A stretch of DNA of 64,000 nucleotides, taken from Apostichopus japonicus (taxonomy: Eukaryota > Echinodermata > Holothuroidea > Aspidochirotida > Stichopodidae). The stretch is from assembly GCF_037975245.1 (NCBI RefSeq), contig NC_092565.1, forward strand, positions 6,688,999 through 6,752,998, given 5' to 3'. The notes under the pieces were generated by a model. It did not search any database and was not told the DNA's origin. It saw only the letters and a program-made list of their open reading frames with translations. Shown here in pieces: positions 53,131-63,084 of this stretch. Both the position numbers and the translations under genes were made by a program. Each line of letters opens with the position of its first letter. Within the stretch, counting starts at the first letter, position 1.

Positions 53131-56069
53131 CGCACTGACGTTCTGCCCTGATCTAAAACTGCCATAATCTGCACAAACTTGCTGTTCATGTTTCGAGTTC
53201 ACATATATCATATATAAAAATAAACACATTGGATAGATTGGAAATGGCAGGGGACGATAACTTGAATGAAACTTTCGAGACGTCTCCTTTATCCGGTAAC
53301 AAGCAAATGCATATACACAAGGATACCAATGCTTGGCGTTGCGAGATGTTAATAGATGGCGCCCTTTCAATATACTTATTTTTAAACACAGTTCATGACA
53401 CGCAAATTCCAGTTCCTTGGTCATGCATGTAGTGCCAGTACAACAGACTGAGTACAAGTAGAATTTCCCTCGATGTGAGTACCAGTTTATGAGTAGAAGG
53501 CTATAAGCGTGAGTACGCGTATTTAATCTTGTACTAGTATCTATACTGAATTTTAAAATGTTCCGAAAAAAATACGAGTACAAATCCATGAGGACGAGTC
53601 CCGGCAACAGTGCTCAAAAACGAGTACCAAGTAAGGACTCGAAACGAATCTGATATGAAGTAACAATGTTCCCATCGCCAACAAAACCATTTGTGATAGT
53701 TGTAATGTCATCCTAAAGGGGGCTCCACCCTGTTGTCTCCTCGCTCACTATGAGACACATGATTTGTTGCTAGAATGTACGGGCATGGATTGACTACATG
53801 TCTGTGGTCAGATAAAACCGATTGAAGAATGACTAGACTGAACAAACATACGGACAAATTACACTGATATTTACCAATTGTCGTGTCCTTTGACGAGACG
53901 AAGTCAAAAAAATAAGTAAATAACCAGAAATTCGTTGAAATCAGAATTTTATTCCAATATCGAAATTTAACTCAACTTGTATCTTCATCAACATGGTGAA
54001 ATAAAGAAATGAAAACAGTGAAAGGTGAAAACAGTTCTTTACTTGCAAACTCAAATCTCGTTATGTCAATTTCATTGTAAGAAAAAAAATGAAAGAAAAA
54101 AATCGTAGAAGAAAGCAGCCAATGCAAAAATTAATACTAAATGCCAAGCATAAACAATTGTTATGACTAAATTACATATGTAATTTTTCATTTTGTTGTT
54201 CTTTTTTTTACAATTTCCATTTCTGTGTCATCTTTGGGTAAAGTATTTTTCAAAACAATAAAATTCAGAATCCAAAGAGGCCTTAGTTTTGGTTTCCATC
54301 GTTCCTTAACTCTGTTGCTAACATTAATCTTCTCTTCTTTATAACTGTAAATTTACTGCTAATCACTTTTTAACAAAACTTCAGCTGCGATAGAGATGTA
54401 ACAACTATTTGGTAAACTTCTGCAAGAAGGAAAAAAAAAAAGGAAAACAAATACACAGGTTTACTATTTGCAGTTTTCAACTTCCGATTAAATATGAAAA
54501 TCAAATATGGATATACTTTTTCATACATTTATTGAATTATTTATTGACTTCATTCTTGTCTAATCTTAGTCATTTACATCAACGACATAAGTGAAGCGAT
54601 ATACCAAATTTAGAAATGAATAACAAGACAAATGTTTTTCCGTCACTTTTTTCTTCTTCATTTTGCAAACCTCAACAAGAACACCTCAAAAGTCAAATAG
54701 CACGGTTAAAAGAAAATTTCATTCGAGTTAGGTGTAGGTACACGAACGATCAGATAAAATATCAACATTTTTGAATATTTGAAGGAAAACCTCCATTAGG
54801 ATCGTTAGTGATGGACAGCTAGGTAGGGCCTAGGGACATATTTCACTGGGCCCACTTTTTGGACTCTCCATTATATTCTATATTTTCCCGGCCCCTCCAT
54901 ATTTTCCCACTTCCCTGGGAAAGTGGGACACATTCAATGCATCCTGGTGAATTTTCATTCAATTCGTACATACCGTTTTTGAGATAACTGCATTTGAAGT
55001 TGACATGTTTTGTATCCAAAGTGAACTTGAAGCAAACAGGAGTGATGTCATAGATGCACACTGCCACATATTTTTGGTTTTATGTTTTCTTGAAATTTTC
55101 ATCCAATTTCAAACCTCCAATTTGGGATACGTCTCGATAGGTACACACTATAGCCATTGGTTTATTGCAAAATTAACTTCCTCTTATAAAGTTGAGACCT
55201 ATCCAATAGGACACTCCTTTCTCTCTCAGACAACACCTTTTTTGGGGTCTGCTGTGTGAACACTGTGAAGTATTTTCTCTTGTTGAAATCTGATGTATAT
55301 ATGTACCGTGCTTCATTAAAATGTCAAAACTTACACAAAAGTTAAGACGGCCCTCTAACGTTCATTAATTTACCTACAAAGGCCTTCTTTTGTAGATTGT
55401 TAACAAGTTGTTCTTCTTTCCTTTTTCTATCTCTCATTTTTTTTCTTTTACAAAACTTGTCAGAACTGGTTCTTCCTGAGCAGACTCTTACGTCAATTCG
55501 TGCTACCACAAGTCACATTTGAGAGAGTATCGATATGTTCCAAAAATCGAAACAGCAGATATCAAGGTTTATACTAAGGCATTTCCTTCTCTGATGCATC
55601 AAAATGCAACAACGTTTCCTTTTTATGTTCCATCTCCAATTTCATCCATGCATTTATTTTCAAATTGTGTTTCCTTACTACATGAACAAACAGTAATGTG
55701 ACCATACCCTCGAGGGGTTAGCTCTCTCTCTCTCAAAACATTAAAAAACATTAATGCCCTTAAAAAATGTGAGGAAACAGCAGACAAGAACATTGATTTG
55801 TCTGACTGTGTGTGAACTAACCCTTATACTGTTCATTGATTTATGAGTAACATTACCGGTATCTTCTAGCCACACTTTCTATTTTGTTCACTTCAGTTTT
55901 TAACTTCCACTTATCTTAGAACTGCACATTTCTGGTTCATATTCAGGACGTTGTTTGATAGTGTAATAAAGCTTGAATGAGGATACTAAGAAATGAGAAT
56001 ATCCAATCAAAAAAAAAAGAAAAAAGATCCAAAAGAGAACATTTTTGAAATAGTTTAACAATATTTGTT

Positions 56070-56450
56070 TCGTGTAGTTGATCAATTAATTGATTATCCA
56101 ATAAATCAATGGATACTGTACATCAATCCATTGCTTCAATCAATTGTATATTGAAACAATGGATCAAATTATCTTTAATCGATTGAAAAAGAATTAAATT
56201 CATCAATTATGCAATCAATTAATCAACCATGCCTTCAATCAGCTATTTAGTGATGTAATCCATCAATCGTTCAATTGATTGATCAACACTTGAACTCATC
56301 AGTCATTCAATCATTTGATTAACCAATCAATGCCTTCAATCAGCTATTGAATGATGAACTCCACCAATCAAATGACCAAGAAACTGTTCAATCTATGATT
56401 GAAAATGTGCAATCAATTGATTAATTCACCATCCAAATCAATGAACTGAC
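56070..56450. repeat. Degenerate TCAAT/ATTGA-rich cryptic repeat
   Basis: Dense, irregular TCAAT, ATTGATT and CAATCAATT motifs in both orientations fill this stretch, with a longer repeated core ATGCCTTCAATCAGCTAT near 56229 and 56330. No coding potential is seen. Confidence 0.8.
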
Positions 56451-56905
56451 CCTTTGACTACATACAATTATTTGACAATTCAAACTGGACTCCACTTGTT
56501 TTTTTTTCTCGAAAATTTGATTGCTTTCATAGTCACCGTGATCACTATCACATGAAGGAACACTGGCTGTATGTATATTTGCACTTCAAAGTAGGTTAGC
56601 AGTAAATAACAAAAACAAAATATAATTTACATGGAATGTATCATAACCATGGTAACAAAGAATCATCTCTGGTCTATAGTAGACATACACTGTGGAGCCT
56701 CTGTTATAGCCACATTTTACCAGCCCAGCTTCCTTTCTCATCTTTCATCCATGTACCTATGACAACAACATCATCTTATAGGAGAGAAAAATTTCATATT
56801 TATGGTCTTTCAATGACATCCCTTCTTCAAGTGTAATTGCAGTCTGAAGTTTTAATAAATTTGACATTATCTTTGTGTCCAAACATTTTGCTGTGTTCTT
56901 TTGCT

Positions 56906-56911
56906 TTTATT
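56906..56911 (-). terminator. Possible STARD7 polyadenylation signal AATAAA
   Basis: The first AATAAA I noticed on the minus strand downstream of the STARD7 stop lies about 330 bases past it, in the context gcAATAAAagc. This would give a 3'UTR of about 350 nt. It is a hexamer match only. Others occur farther down, so use of this one is an inference. Confidence 0.35.
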
Positions 56912-57238
56912 GCACACAAAGTCATTCCCTCACTCAGGGAAGCAACTCGATTTTTTTTTTTACTTGGAGCAACCCAACCTTAGACCTCCTCATGATGTAT
57001 CAGCTAAACTGGGGGGGGTTAACTACCAATAGGTTAGAATCTCAGAGTTTCACCAGCTAACTTTCTCATTTTCCATGGTCCTCTGATAAATGTCTAATTT
57101 CAGCAAAACAAATTGTACCTCGTGCAGAATCTGTCCATACGGCAGATTATCAAATTGGTGTCAGCAACATCATAAAGCAGCAGCTCTGTACTGGTGGCAG
57201 CGGTGGGATACAGACACTTGACCAGTTACAATCGACTA

Positions 57239-57375
57239 CTATGTGTTGGTGTTGAGCGATGCCATATATTGCTTATTCTCTTGGCCGCTGCCACCACTAC
57301 CTTCTTCTTCTTTGGATACGAAGGAGTCCAAGTGTTTGGCGGCATCGTGCATGCTCTCAACGAACCGTGGAAATC
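57239..57375 (-). CDS. STARD7: STARD7 exon 6 (C-terminal helix and stop)
   Basis: The acceptor is attaatttcgtag. The exon encodes residues 352-395: FPRFVESMHDAAKHLDSF is the C-terminal amphipathic START helix (human MPDFLEKLHMATLKAKN). It is followed by a low-complexity SKEEEGSGGSGQENK tail and a TAG stop at 57239-57241. The tail has no clear similarity to the human tail. Confidence 0.9.
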
Positions 57376-60300
57376 CTACGAAATTAATAAATAAACAATG
57401 AAAGAGGAAATGTATTTGTTTTTAAATGGCACTGTTACACAATCTCAACACACCAAATGATTAATGTTTTGGCAGGTTCATAATTTCTATGAAAAGGAAA
57501 AACAACAAAACATGAAAAACCGGACTTGGATGGTAAAAGTATTAAACAATGAACAGGATCAGTCAACCAACAGTGTGGAATGCAACACCAAACTGCAAAG
57601 ATATCTCTATATTTTTGTGACACATTTTCGCATCAATTTTCAATGATAGTTTACATGAAACTAAGACAGTCAGGGCAACTGACTGGTGGACTAGTTTCTC
57701 TTTGTCACCAAACTGAAGTTTCCAAATTAAATGTTTTGACAATGCGTTTGTTGACTGGGCACTGTTCTACCAATTTGATCTGTTATAATGATGTCACATA
57801 CTCTGCTAATATTGCCAGACACATTACGTTAAATAAATTAACAATAACAGTTTAAGAAGTCTTAACTTTGCAGCCAAATTATTCTATAAAGATTTTTTTT
57901 TTAAACATGTATTTTATCAAGGACTGTTCTTCTGAAGGACTTGATGTGCACAGAAATCATATTTTTCGTTGCAAACAGAACAAAATTCATCTTTTATTCG
58001 CGTCTGCACATAATCATAAAATAACACAAAAAGACTGCTCACTGCATATTTAATTATCAATGCAAATGTAGTTAACAAGACTTTTGTGGAGAAACTTCCC
58101 TCTTTTGCAAACCCCTTTGAACTAAATGTAAGTCTGAACATATTCAATAATGGTATGAACACTGTGGGTCTCCATTGCATTACAATAGCCAAGTTCCACT
58201 ATAGGCAGCTTAAAGTTTGTGCTAATTGATGACCTCCCTCCTAATTACTGCGGCAGGAAGTGTTCTTTATTCTGATAAAATAGAGTGGACTCTGCCCTAT
58301 TATCAAACCTGTCTTGAAAGGTTCATTAGTTCATTCAGGAAAATTGTTTACCAAATGTATGAATATATGTATGTATGTATTTAAGATCCTCCTGCAAGCA
58401 GGAACTCGCGGAGAAGCCATCATTGGTATATCAAAGCCGCAAGCTGACCGAAGTCAGTCTCTTAGAGTCATATTTAACGTCCATGATTATGAATTGTCAA
58501 CAGCTCTGTAACTGGACGACATACATTAATCTTGGGGTGACTTGAACTGGGGACCTTATGATTGATGAACAACTGAGCTAACACTCCTACATGTTTAACC
58601 ACATTGCATCTTTGGACAGGAAACAATTGACTATAAAATACTGAAACTCACTCAGATGCTATGTAAAAATGTTCTGATCCCCCATTTGAGTAGCAAGCTG
58701 ACCATTTTGCATACCTCTTCTACTTGGGGGGGGGGGGGGGAGGGGGGTGAAGGGTGTGGGGTGACGAGCTCAAATTTATTCCCTGGATGTGAACTCACCC
58801 TCTGCTGTCATCCATTTAACAGCTGCTGTAGGGAAGGGAGCCTTGGGGTCATCGTGGTACGTCAAGATGTAATCAAAGCCGTTCTGTATCAAATAAAAAA
58901 TGGAAGGGATGTCAAAGTTCAAAGTTCTGATTTGTACAATACAAACCACATAAATCCAGCCACAAGTCAAGAGTAAAGTGGTCTTGTTTTCCATAATTTG
59001 ACAAGAGGGACTGATGCCACAGACACTGGGCAAAAAAGAACCTTCCATATACTGGAGGGTTTAAAAACTGATACCGACATCCCCTTCAGATACCTTATGT
59101 TTAACTCAAAGTACTAGTGATATCCACCAAAATATAGCCTCCACGGAGACAAGGAGAAACCTGTCGCTGCTTTGCACAGCAAGTTTACTCTTGAATCTTG
59201 ACTACTCTTGTCTTCAAACAAACTATATAATCGGAAAGTTTGTGAATAAATAAATAAATACTGCATGCTTCCGTCAAAGTGCGACAAACCGAAACCGAAA
59301 CGAAAAACAAACATTTCTGTTTATTTTGGATGATCGACCCTGTGTCTATAAGTGGAGCATCGTAGAGAGAATGTGTACAGTCTGTGAGCATTGTATCCTC
59401 TAGGAACTAACATGGAGCTACACAGCAAAGACATATCTTTGCTTCAATTGATTTGGTTGATTTTAATTGTAGGTATAAATGTAGATAAATCCCCTTGTAC
59501 CGGACCAAACAACAGGAAAATAGCTTATTTAAATTAGTTTGCGAAGTAATTACAATAATACTAGAAGTAATGTTATCATAAACATTATCACAGTTTATAA
59601 CAACATTGATATTTTACAATTTTGGAATAACTGAAATGACACGCAGGATTATACACCGAAATGCATAACGAAGCATTTGATGTTTTTTGAAGCATTATAT
59701 ATTTTGTTACACTTGCAGCTGATCGAACACTTTGCCAAATTTTTGTACCGCTGATGGAAGAATTGAAATGCTTTACCTCGTCAAATGTTCTGTGGGGTCT
59801 GATGACGAGACTGGATTCAAAGGTGGTGACCCTGACATGGTTCTTATTACACGGTACGCCGGGATGCTCTGCTGCCTTGGAGACCAGGTACATTGTCTTC
59901 GTTCTGTGGTCGATCTTGAGGCGTCGAACAAAAACATAGTCTCTGCTCTGCATGGGAAACTGGTGATACAAACAGAGCATACATTAAGAAAAACGTAGTC
60001 TCTACTCTGCATGGTACACTGGTATAAACACAAGCAGAGCATGGTTAACAAAAACATAATCTCTCCTCTGCACGGGAAACTGGTGATACAAACAGAGCAT
60101 AGATTACAAAAAGGTAGTCTCTACTCTGCATTGGAAACTGGTGATAGAAACATAGCATAAAAACAAAAACATAGTCTCTACTCTGCATGAGAAACTGGTA
60201 TACAAACAGAGCATAGATTCCTATGTGGATGTTTGATAAACGTTCCCTGCATTCAGTCTGTATCCAAACTAGCTAGTAATAGTAATTTTGACATCAATTG

Positions 60301-63015
60301 ACTAGTTTAAAAAATATAGCTTAAAAATTGGCACTTCCAAGATTACTAGAAATAATCAAAGAAACATATTTGCCTTCTAGTTTTTATTTTGTTGAATTTT
60401 TTTTTTTGCCATAAATAACTAAATCTACTTCTAACTCCTCAAAGCAATTTTTGGGATAAGAATTGCCTGTGTCTAATTCATTTTACAGCTCAGGTTTTTA
60501 TACATGCAGAGAGGAACTGCATTTGCCAGTTCAGGCTTAACAAGGACTTTAATTGCCAATGAGCAACAAGGAACAATCTCTACAAACCGGAAAATGCGAG
60601 ATCCAATGGATGACTTCTGTACCGGTCTCCTCATCACGGTCCACGAGCTGTAACTTTATCACCAGCTTGTCCCAAACTTTTCTGTAGTCTAGATCCATAT
60701 TTACCCTAAGAAATGATCTCGCTGATATGTCAAAATACTTGGCATATACTAACGAGTAAGGAAGAAGAATAAAACAAAAACACTGAAACGCACGAGGAAG
60801 AAATATTAAAGGATACGAGCTGTCACTTATTGTGACATGAACTGAAGCAACAGAAGTTTTAAACTAAATAATACTGTGAGTGTGTTATTTCCCCCCTCCC
60901 ATTTTAGTATTGTCTTGAACACAGTTAAGTCCAACCCAGGTTCACACTGTTATTTAAATAGAATTGTAGAACTAGAATTGAACATGATTAATTCAGGAGT
61001 GGTTAACCAAATAATATTTTTTCTGTCTCTATTTTTTCCCCCTCCAATTTTGTTTGTACATGTTTATGTCAACAGCAAATCATAATAGCATTTGTAATGT
61101 CTTATAAAACTTTGATGGAAAGCAACTGAGTTAATGTAGGCAATTGAGCTGAAAAGGTATTGTGCTTAACATATTGTAAACATCAAATTAATTATCCACG
61201 GAGGTAAATAATATTCTTACAAATAATGACAATTTCCTAAGTACTGAAGTGAACAGTGACAAGTCAGCAAACATTCCAAATACATCAAAATGCAAGGATA
61301 AATTAACAACAATATTATAATAGGATAAAATTACATCTCCCATGAAGATATCACAGTAAGGAACGGTTTATCTGGTAAAATTGGTAAAAGTATGTAAGCC
61401 GCAACTACAACAACCATGTCTTCACTTGATGGATGGTGTTTTCAACTGACAGTGTAAGACAGTTTTCTCTAACATTTACAAGTGTTGCTTGTTAAGACAG
61501 TTTTCTCTAACATTTACAAGTGTTGCTTGTTTAATACCTTTATATTCATACAGATAATTGGAGTCCTTTGGTTTCCGCCAGACTTTCAAGTTTTGATTGT
61601 CGATGACGGGTTCCCAAGATGGCAGATCTATGGTCTTCTGCAACGTGCTGCTGGAGTAGAGCTGTGAGAGAAGCTTCTCGTCACTGCAAACAGATCTAAA
61701 TACAGTAGGTGACAGAAAGTTGAAAATTGTATGTTTAGAAGAAACGATTGCTATTTTTAAATATACGTTACTTGCTAGGATATTTAATACATCATGGGTG
61801 AAATATAGGACCATAAAAGACTGGAATACATTATCCTTGGCCGTTAAAGAGAGCCCTAGTCTTGAGGTGTTTAAGACAAGATTGCCCACATATTATTATT
61901 AGCTCTGCTGCGCTGCACACCAACATCCTCGTTGTGATACTTGAGAGGGGTTTTTAACGAGTATCCTACAGAAGCAGAAGACCTGTAACTATCAAGTATG
62001 ACTACATCTGTACTTGTGCACTTTTATTGACTATGTGAACGAAGATTGTGAATCAAGACACCACCATGGTGTTCGTAGACCCAAGACTCAGAAATTAAAT
62101 TAAGCAAACAACAAATGGATTCTTTCATCAGTAAAGCCATGTGATCCTTTTTCACACACAACACTGCAATGTTACAAAATGGCGGTTTTAACAAGTCCGG
62201 TGAATTTTGGGATGGCAAAAAACTTAAATTTCTGAATCTTTGAAAACTTACATCAAAGCCTAGGCCTACAATTCTAGTAGGCTAATTCTAGGTTTAGCAC
62301 AAATTAGCCAGTGAGGATTGCAGTGTCCAAGGAAATTGACTATGTAATGCCATTGATTAAACTGGCCTAACCAACTTTAGAAGTTTTCTTTAACAACTTG
62401 GCCTAACTCGATCTAGCCATGGCATAAGTATCCTACATCAAAACACAATCGGGATACATAATTAGAAACAATAGGCTACTGCTTTAGAAACTTCACAACA
62501 ATATTTCATAAGAATTATGATTAAAAAATTTCATTTAACCTTTTTAAATCTTCATCAGTAAGTCGGTCACGATCCCATGTGAAGCAAGCTGCACCGAATA
62601 GATAATACAGGGGCTTTCTAGTCGTTCGCATATTACGCCTGGCAAAGTTAACGACGATTCTCTGTAAAGCGGTTTCAGAATAAAGTGAACTGTAAAACAG
62701 CCACATCTGTTGAAAACGTTGGACTCTTAGCCCAGCATAGACATTACATTGACGGGCAAGTAAACTGTAAATTGTGTCTAAAGTTTCTGTCAAAGAAGGG
62801 CCTCGAATAATTCTGTGTAGCTTAGCAACCCATTCGCTATTGCTCCATTTGTACTGTGTGAAGCGACGCCCTGGAACATTACACAGTAATGGATCTGTAA
62901 GTGAGTTCACCCTATGTAGTTTTTGCAAGGACGAAAACGTCTTGGAAAATCCAGCAGGTGCTCGGAGAATATGTTGTAGCGACATTTTGTACCAATTTTG
63001 GAGCTCAATAACCAT
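57239..63015 (-). CDS. STARD7: STARD7, StAR-related lipid transfer protein, complete six-exon gene, 395 aa
   Basis: STARD7 carries phosphatidylcholine to mitochondria. The precursor is imported and processed at the inner membrane, and the START domain forms a hydrophobic lipid pocket. Coding exons run 62540-63015, 61538-61683, 60588-60748, 59777-59959, 58799-58883 and 57239-57375. All junctions are GT-AG and in phase, totalling 1188 nt including a TAG stop. Residues 1-158 form the mitochondrial leader and conserved N-terminal region (LLARQCNVYAGLRV, close to LLANQCRFVTGLRV in human). The START domain begins near Trp182 (SWEPVID) and runs to about residue 370. Landmarks are LKVWRKP, LDYRKVWD, VIHWISHFPF, SRDYVFVRR, VIRPHRTFDENGFDY and FPRFVESMH. 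The tail is short and Glu/Gly/Ser-rich. Human STARD7 is 370 residues, so the length fits. Two in-frame start codons exist, at 63015 and 62985. I chose the first, but the second would leave a more typical mitochondrial leader. The gene points the same way as FGFRL1. Confidence 0.95.
58363..58587 (-). mobile_element. tRNA-derived SINE-like element in STARD7 intron 5
   Basis: On the minus strand, 58587 starts GGAGTGTTAGCTCAGTTG, which carries a tRNA A box (TAGCTCAGTTG). About 34 nt later comes GTTCAAGTC, a B box. A body of about 140 nt follows, containing ATGGACGTTAAATATGACTC and GGCTTCTCCGCGAGTTCC, and the element ends in a short (ATAC)n tail at 58365-58382. A polymerase-III head, a unique body and a simple-repeat tail are the layout of a SINE. 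The spacing between the boxes is shorter than in a functional tRNA, so this is not a tRNA gene. The SINE family is not identified. Confidence 0.65.
58799..58883 (-). CDS. STARD7: STARD7 exon 5
   Basis: The acceptor is tttgatacag and the donor GCAGAGG|gtgagt. The 85-nt exon encodes residues 323-350: NGFDYILTYHDDPKAPFPTA then AVKWMTAE. It matches human NGFDYLLTYSDNPQTVFPRYCVSWM. It leaves in phase 1, and the codon is completed as Gly351 by exon 6. Confidence 0.93.
59777..59959 (-). CDS. STARD7: STARD7 exon 4 (START core)
   Basis: This exon is 183 nt, phase 0 at both ends, acceptor tatcaccag and donor GACGAG|gtaaag. It encodes residues 262-322: FPMQSRDYVFVRRLKIDHRT, then MYLVSKAAEHPGVPC, HVRVTTFESSLVIRPHRTFDE. 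It is nearly collinear with the human FPYPMYSRDYVYVRR...VSRAVEHPSVP...SFDE block. The first 30-40 nt of this exon together with its acceptor are repeated four more times in the intron immediately upstream (see the tandem array entry). Confidence 0.94.
59929..60216 (-). repeat. Tandem array of the STARD7 exon-4 splice acceptor (five copies, 57-61 bp period)
   Basis: Reading the minus strand, each unit contains GCTCTG(T/C)TTGTAT, an (A/C)CCAG or ACCAG acceptor, then the exon start TTTCCCATGCAGAG and AGAGACTATGTTTTTGTT. The copy used by the gene has its exon start at 59959. Degenerate copies have equivalent exon starts at 60018, 60079, 60137 and 60194, giving spacings of 59, 61, 58 and 57. The coding prefix FPMQSRDYVF is recognisable in several copies. 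The offsets to the true exon start are 59, 120, 178 and 235. Only the 120-nt offset keeps the frame, and that path meets a TAG, so none of the extra acceptors should give a full-length protein. Confidence 0.9.
60588..60748 (-). CDS. STARD7: STARD7 exon 3 (START core)
   Basis: The exon begins after cttactcgttag at 60748 with the two bases TA completing Val208, and ends CATTTTCCG|gtttgt at 60588. It encodes residues 209-261, including YFDISARSFLRVNMDLDYRK, KLVIKLQLVDRDEETGTEV and IHWISHFP. It aligns without gaps to human TYTDVTPRQFFNVQLDTEYRKKW...VIKLEVIERD...VLHWVTHFP. An AG at 60717-60716 inside the exon (TCTTAG before GGTAAATATG) looks like an acceptor. The upstream one is correct because only it preserves the conserved VYAKYFDISARSF segment and the frame. 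Confidence 0.93.
61456..61531. repeat. 38-bp tandem duplication beside the STARD7 exon-2 donor
   Basis: Two identical 38-bp units (61456-61493 and 61494-61531), each starting AAGACAGTTTTCTC and ending GTTGCTTGTT, sit in the intron six to seven bases from the exon-2 splice donor (exon edge 61538). The unit nearest the exon lies just inside the conserved donor sequence. Confidence 0.9.
61538..61683 (-). CDS. STARD7: STARD7 exon 2 (start of START domain)
   Basis: The acceptor is tctgtttgcag and the donor AAAG|gtatta. The exon encodes residues 159-207. The linker SDEKLLSQLYSSS leads into WEPVIDNQNLKVWRKP and YLYEYK, the first helix and strand of the START fold. It aligns with human WEMVMDKKHFKLWRRP and LYQYR. 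The linker is clearly shorter than in human, which has about 40 extra acidic residues here. The exon leaves in phase 1, matching the two-base start of exon 3. Confidence 0.93.
61720..61985 (+). mobile_element. 3' end remnant of a non-LTR retrotransposon (LINE) in STARD7 intron 1
   Basis: On the plus strand, opposite to the gene, a reading frame ends with RTIKDWNTLSLAVKESPSLE then VFKTRLPTYYY and a stop at 61902. The pattern W-N-x-L-P/S-x-x-(V/I)-x-x-(A/S)-x-S-(L/V)-x-x-F-K-x-x-L is the usual extreme C-terminus of CR1/L2-like LINE reverse transcriptase proteins. The rest of the ORF is missing, as expected for a 5'-truncated copy. The downstream 80 bases may be its 3'UTR. The clade is not resolved. 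Confidence 0.55.
62540..63015 (-). CDS. STARD7: STARD7 exon 1 (mitochondrial leader and N-terminal region)
   Basis: This exon encodes residues 1-158 plus two bases of codon 159. It is rich in Arg, Lys, Ser and Leu with few acids over residues 11-60, as expected for a mitochondrial presequence. Residues about 87-115 (LLARQC...LRVQRFQQ...LYSE) match the conserved human segment. A hydrophobic stretch YYLFGAACF just before WDRDRLTDEDLK corresponds to the membrane/processing region in front of the human sequence VFVWDEERIQEEEL. The donor is AAAAG|gttaaa, and the split codon AG|T gives Ser159. Met1 (63015) and Met11 (62985) are both possible starts. Confidence 0.93.
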
Positions 63016-63057
63016 TCACACAAGTTAAAAGTTGATTTACTACCAAGCACGAGAGCG

Positions 63058-63084
63058 CTATCTGTCCCTCATGGAAGTCGCCAT
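63058..63084 (-). promoter_or_regulatory. ATGGCG (YY1-like) motif and possible 8-codon uORF upstream of STARD7
   Basis: On the minus strand, about 70 bases before the STARD7 start codon, the sequence reads gataaaATGGCGACTTCC. AAnATGGCG is the core of the YY1 site common at the start sites of housekeeping genes, and the adjoining ACTTCC is ETS-like (reverse GGAAGT). The same ATG opens a reading frame of eight codons ending in TAG at 63058-63060. It would act as a uORF if transcription starts upstream of it. The transcription start is not known. Confidence 0.35.

Larger units (their letters stand above)
53137..57238. other. Interval downstream of STARD7 with no supported gene (3'UTR at its right end)
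   Basis: The right end must include the STARD7 3'UTR on the minus strand. A stretch at 53440-53640 has scattered GAGTAC motifs. T- and A-rich simple sequence is common around 54050-54250 and 55380-55460. The TCAAT-rich repeat lies at 56070-56450. No exons are recognised. Confidence 0.6.

Noticed and set aside
58530-58587. tRNA gene on the minus strand
   Set aside because: A and B boxes are present, but their spacing is too short, the acceptor stem does not pair, and a SINE body with a repeat tail follows.
61262-61285. Candidate STARD7 exon reading VFGMFADLS on the minus strand
   Set aside because: It resembles human VFGTYTDVT, but it lacks an AG acceptor and the phases fail. The segment is fully supplied by exon 3 starting at 60748.
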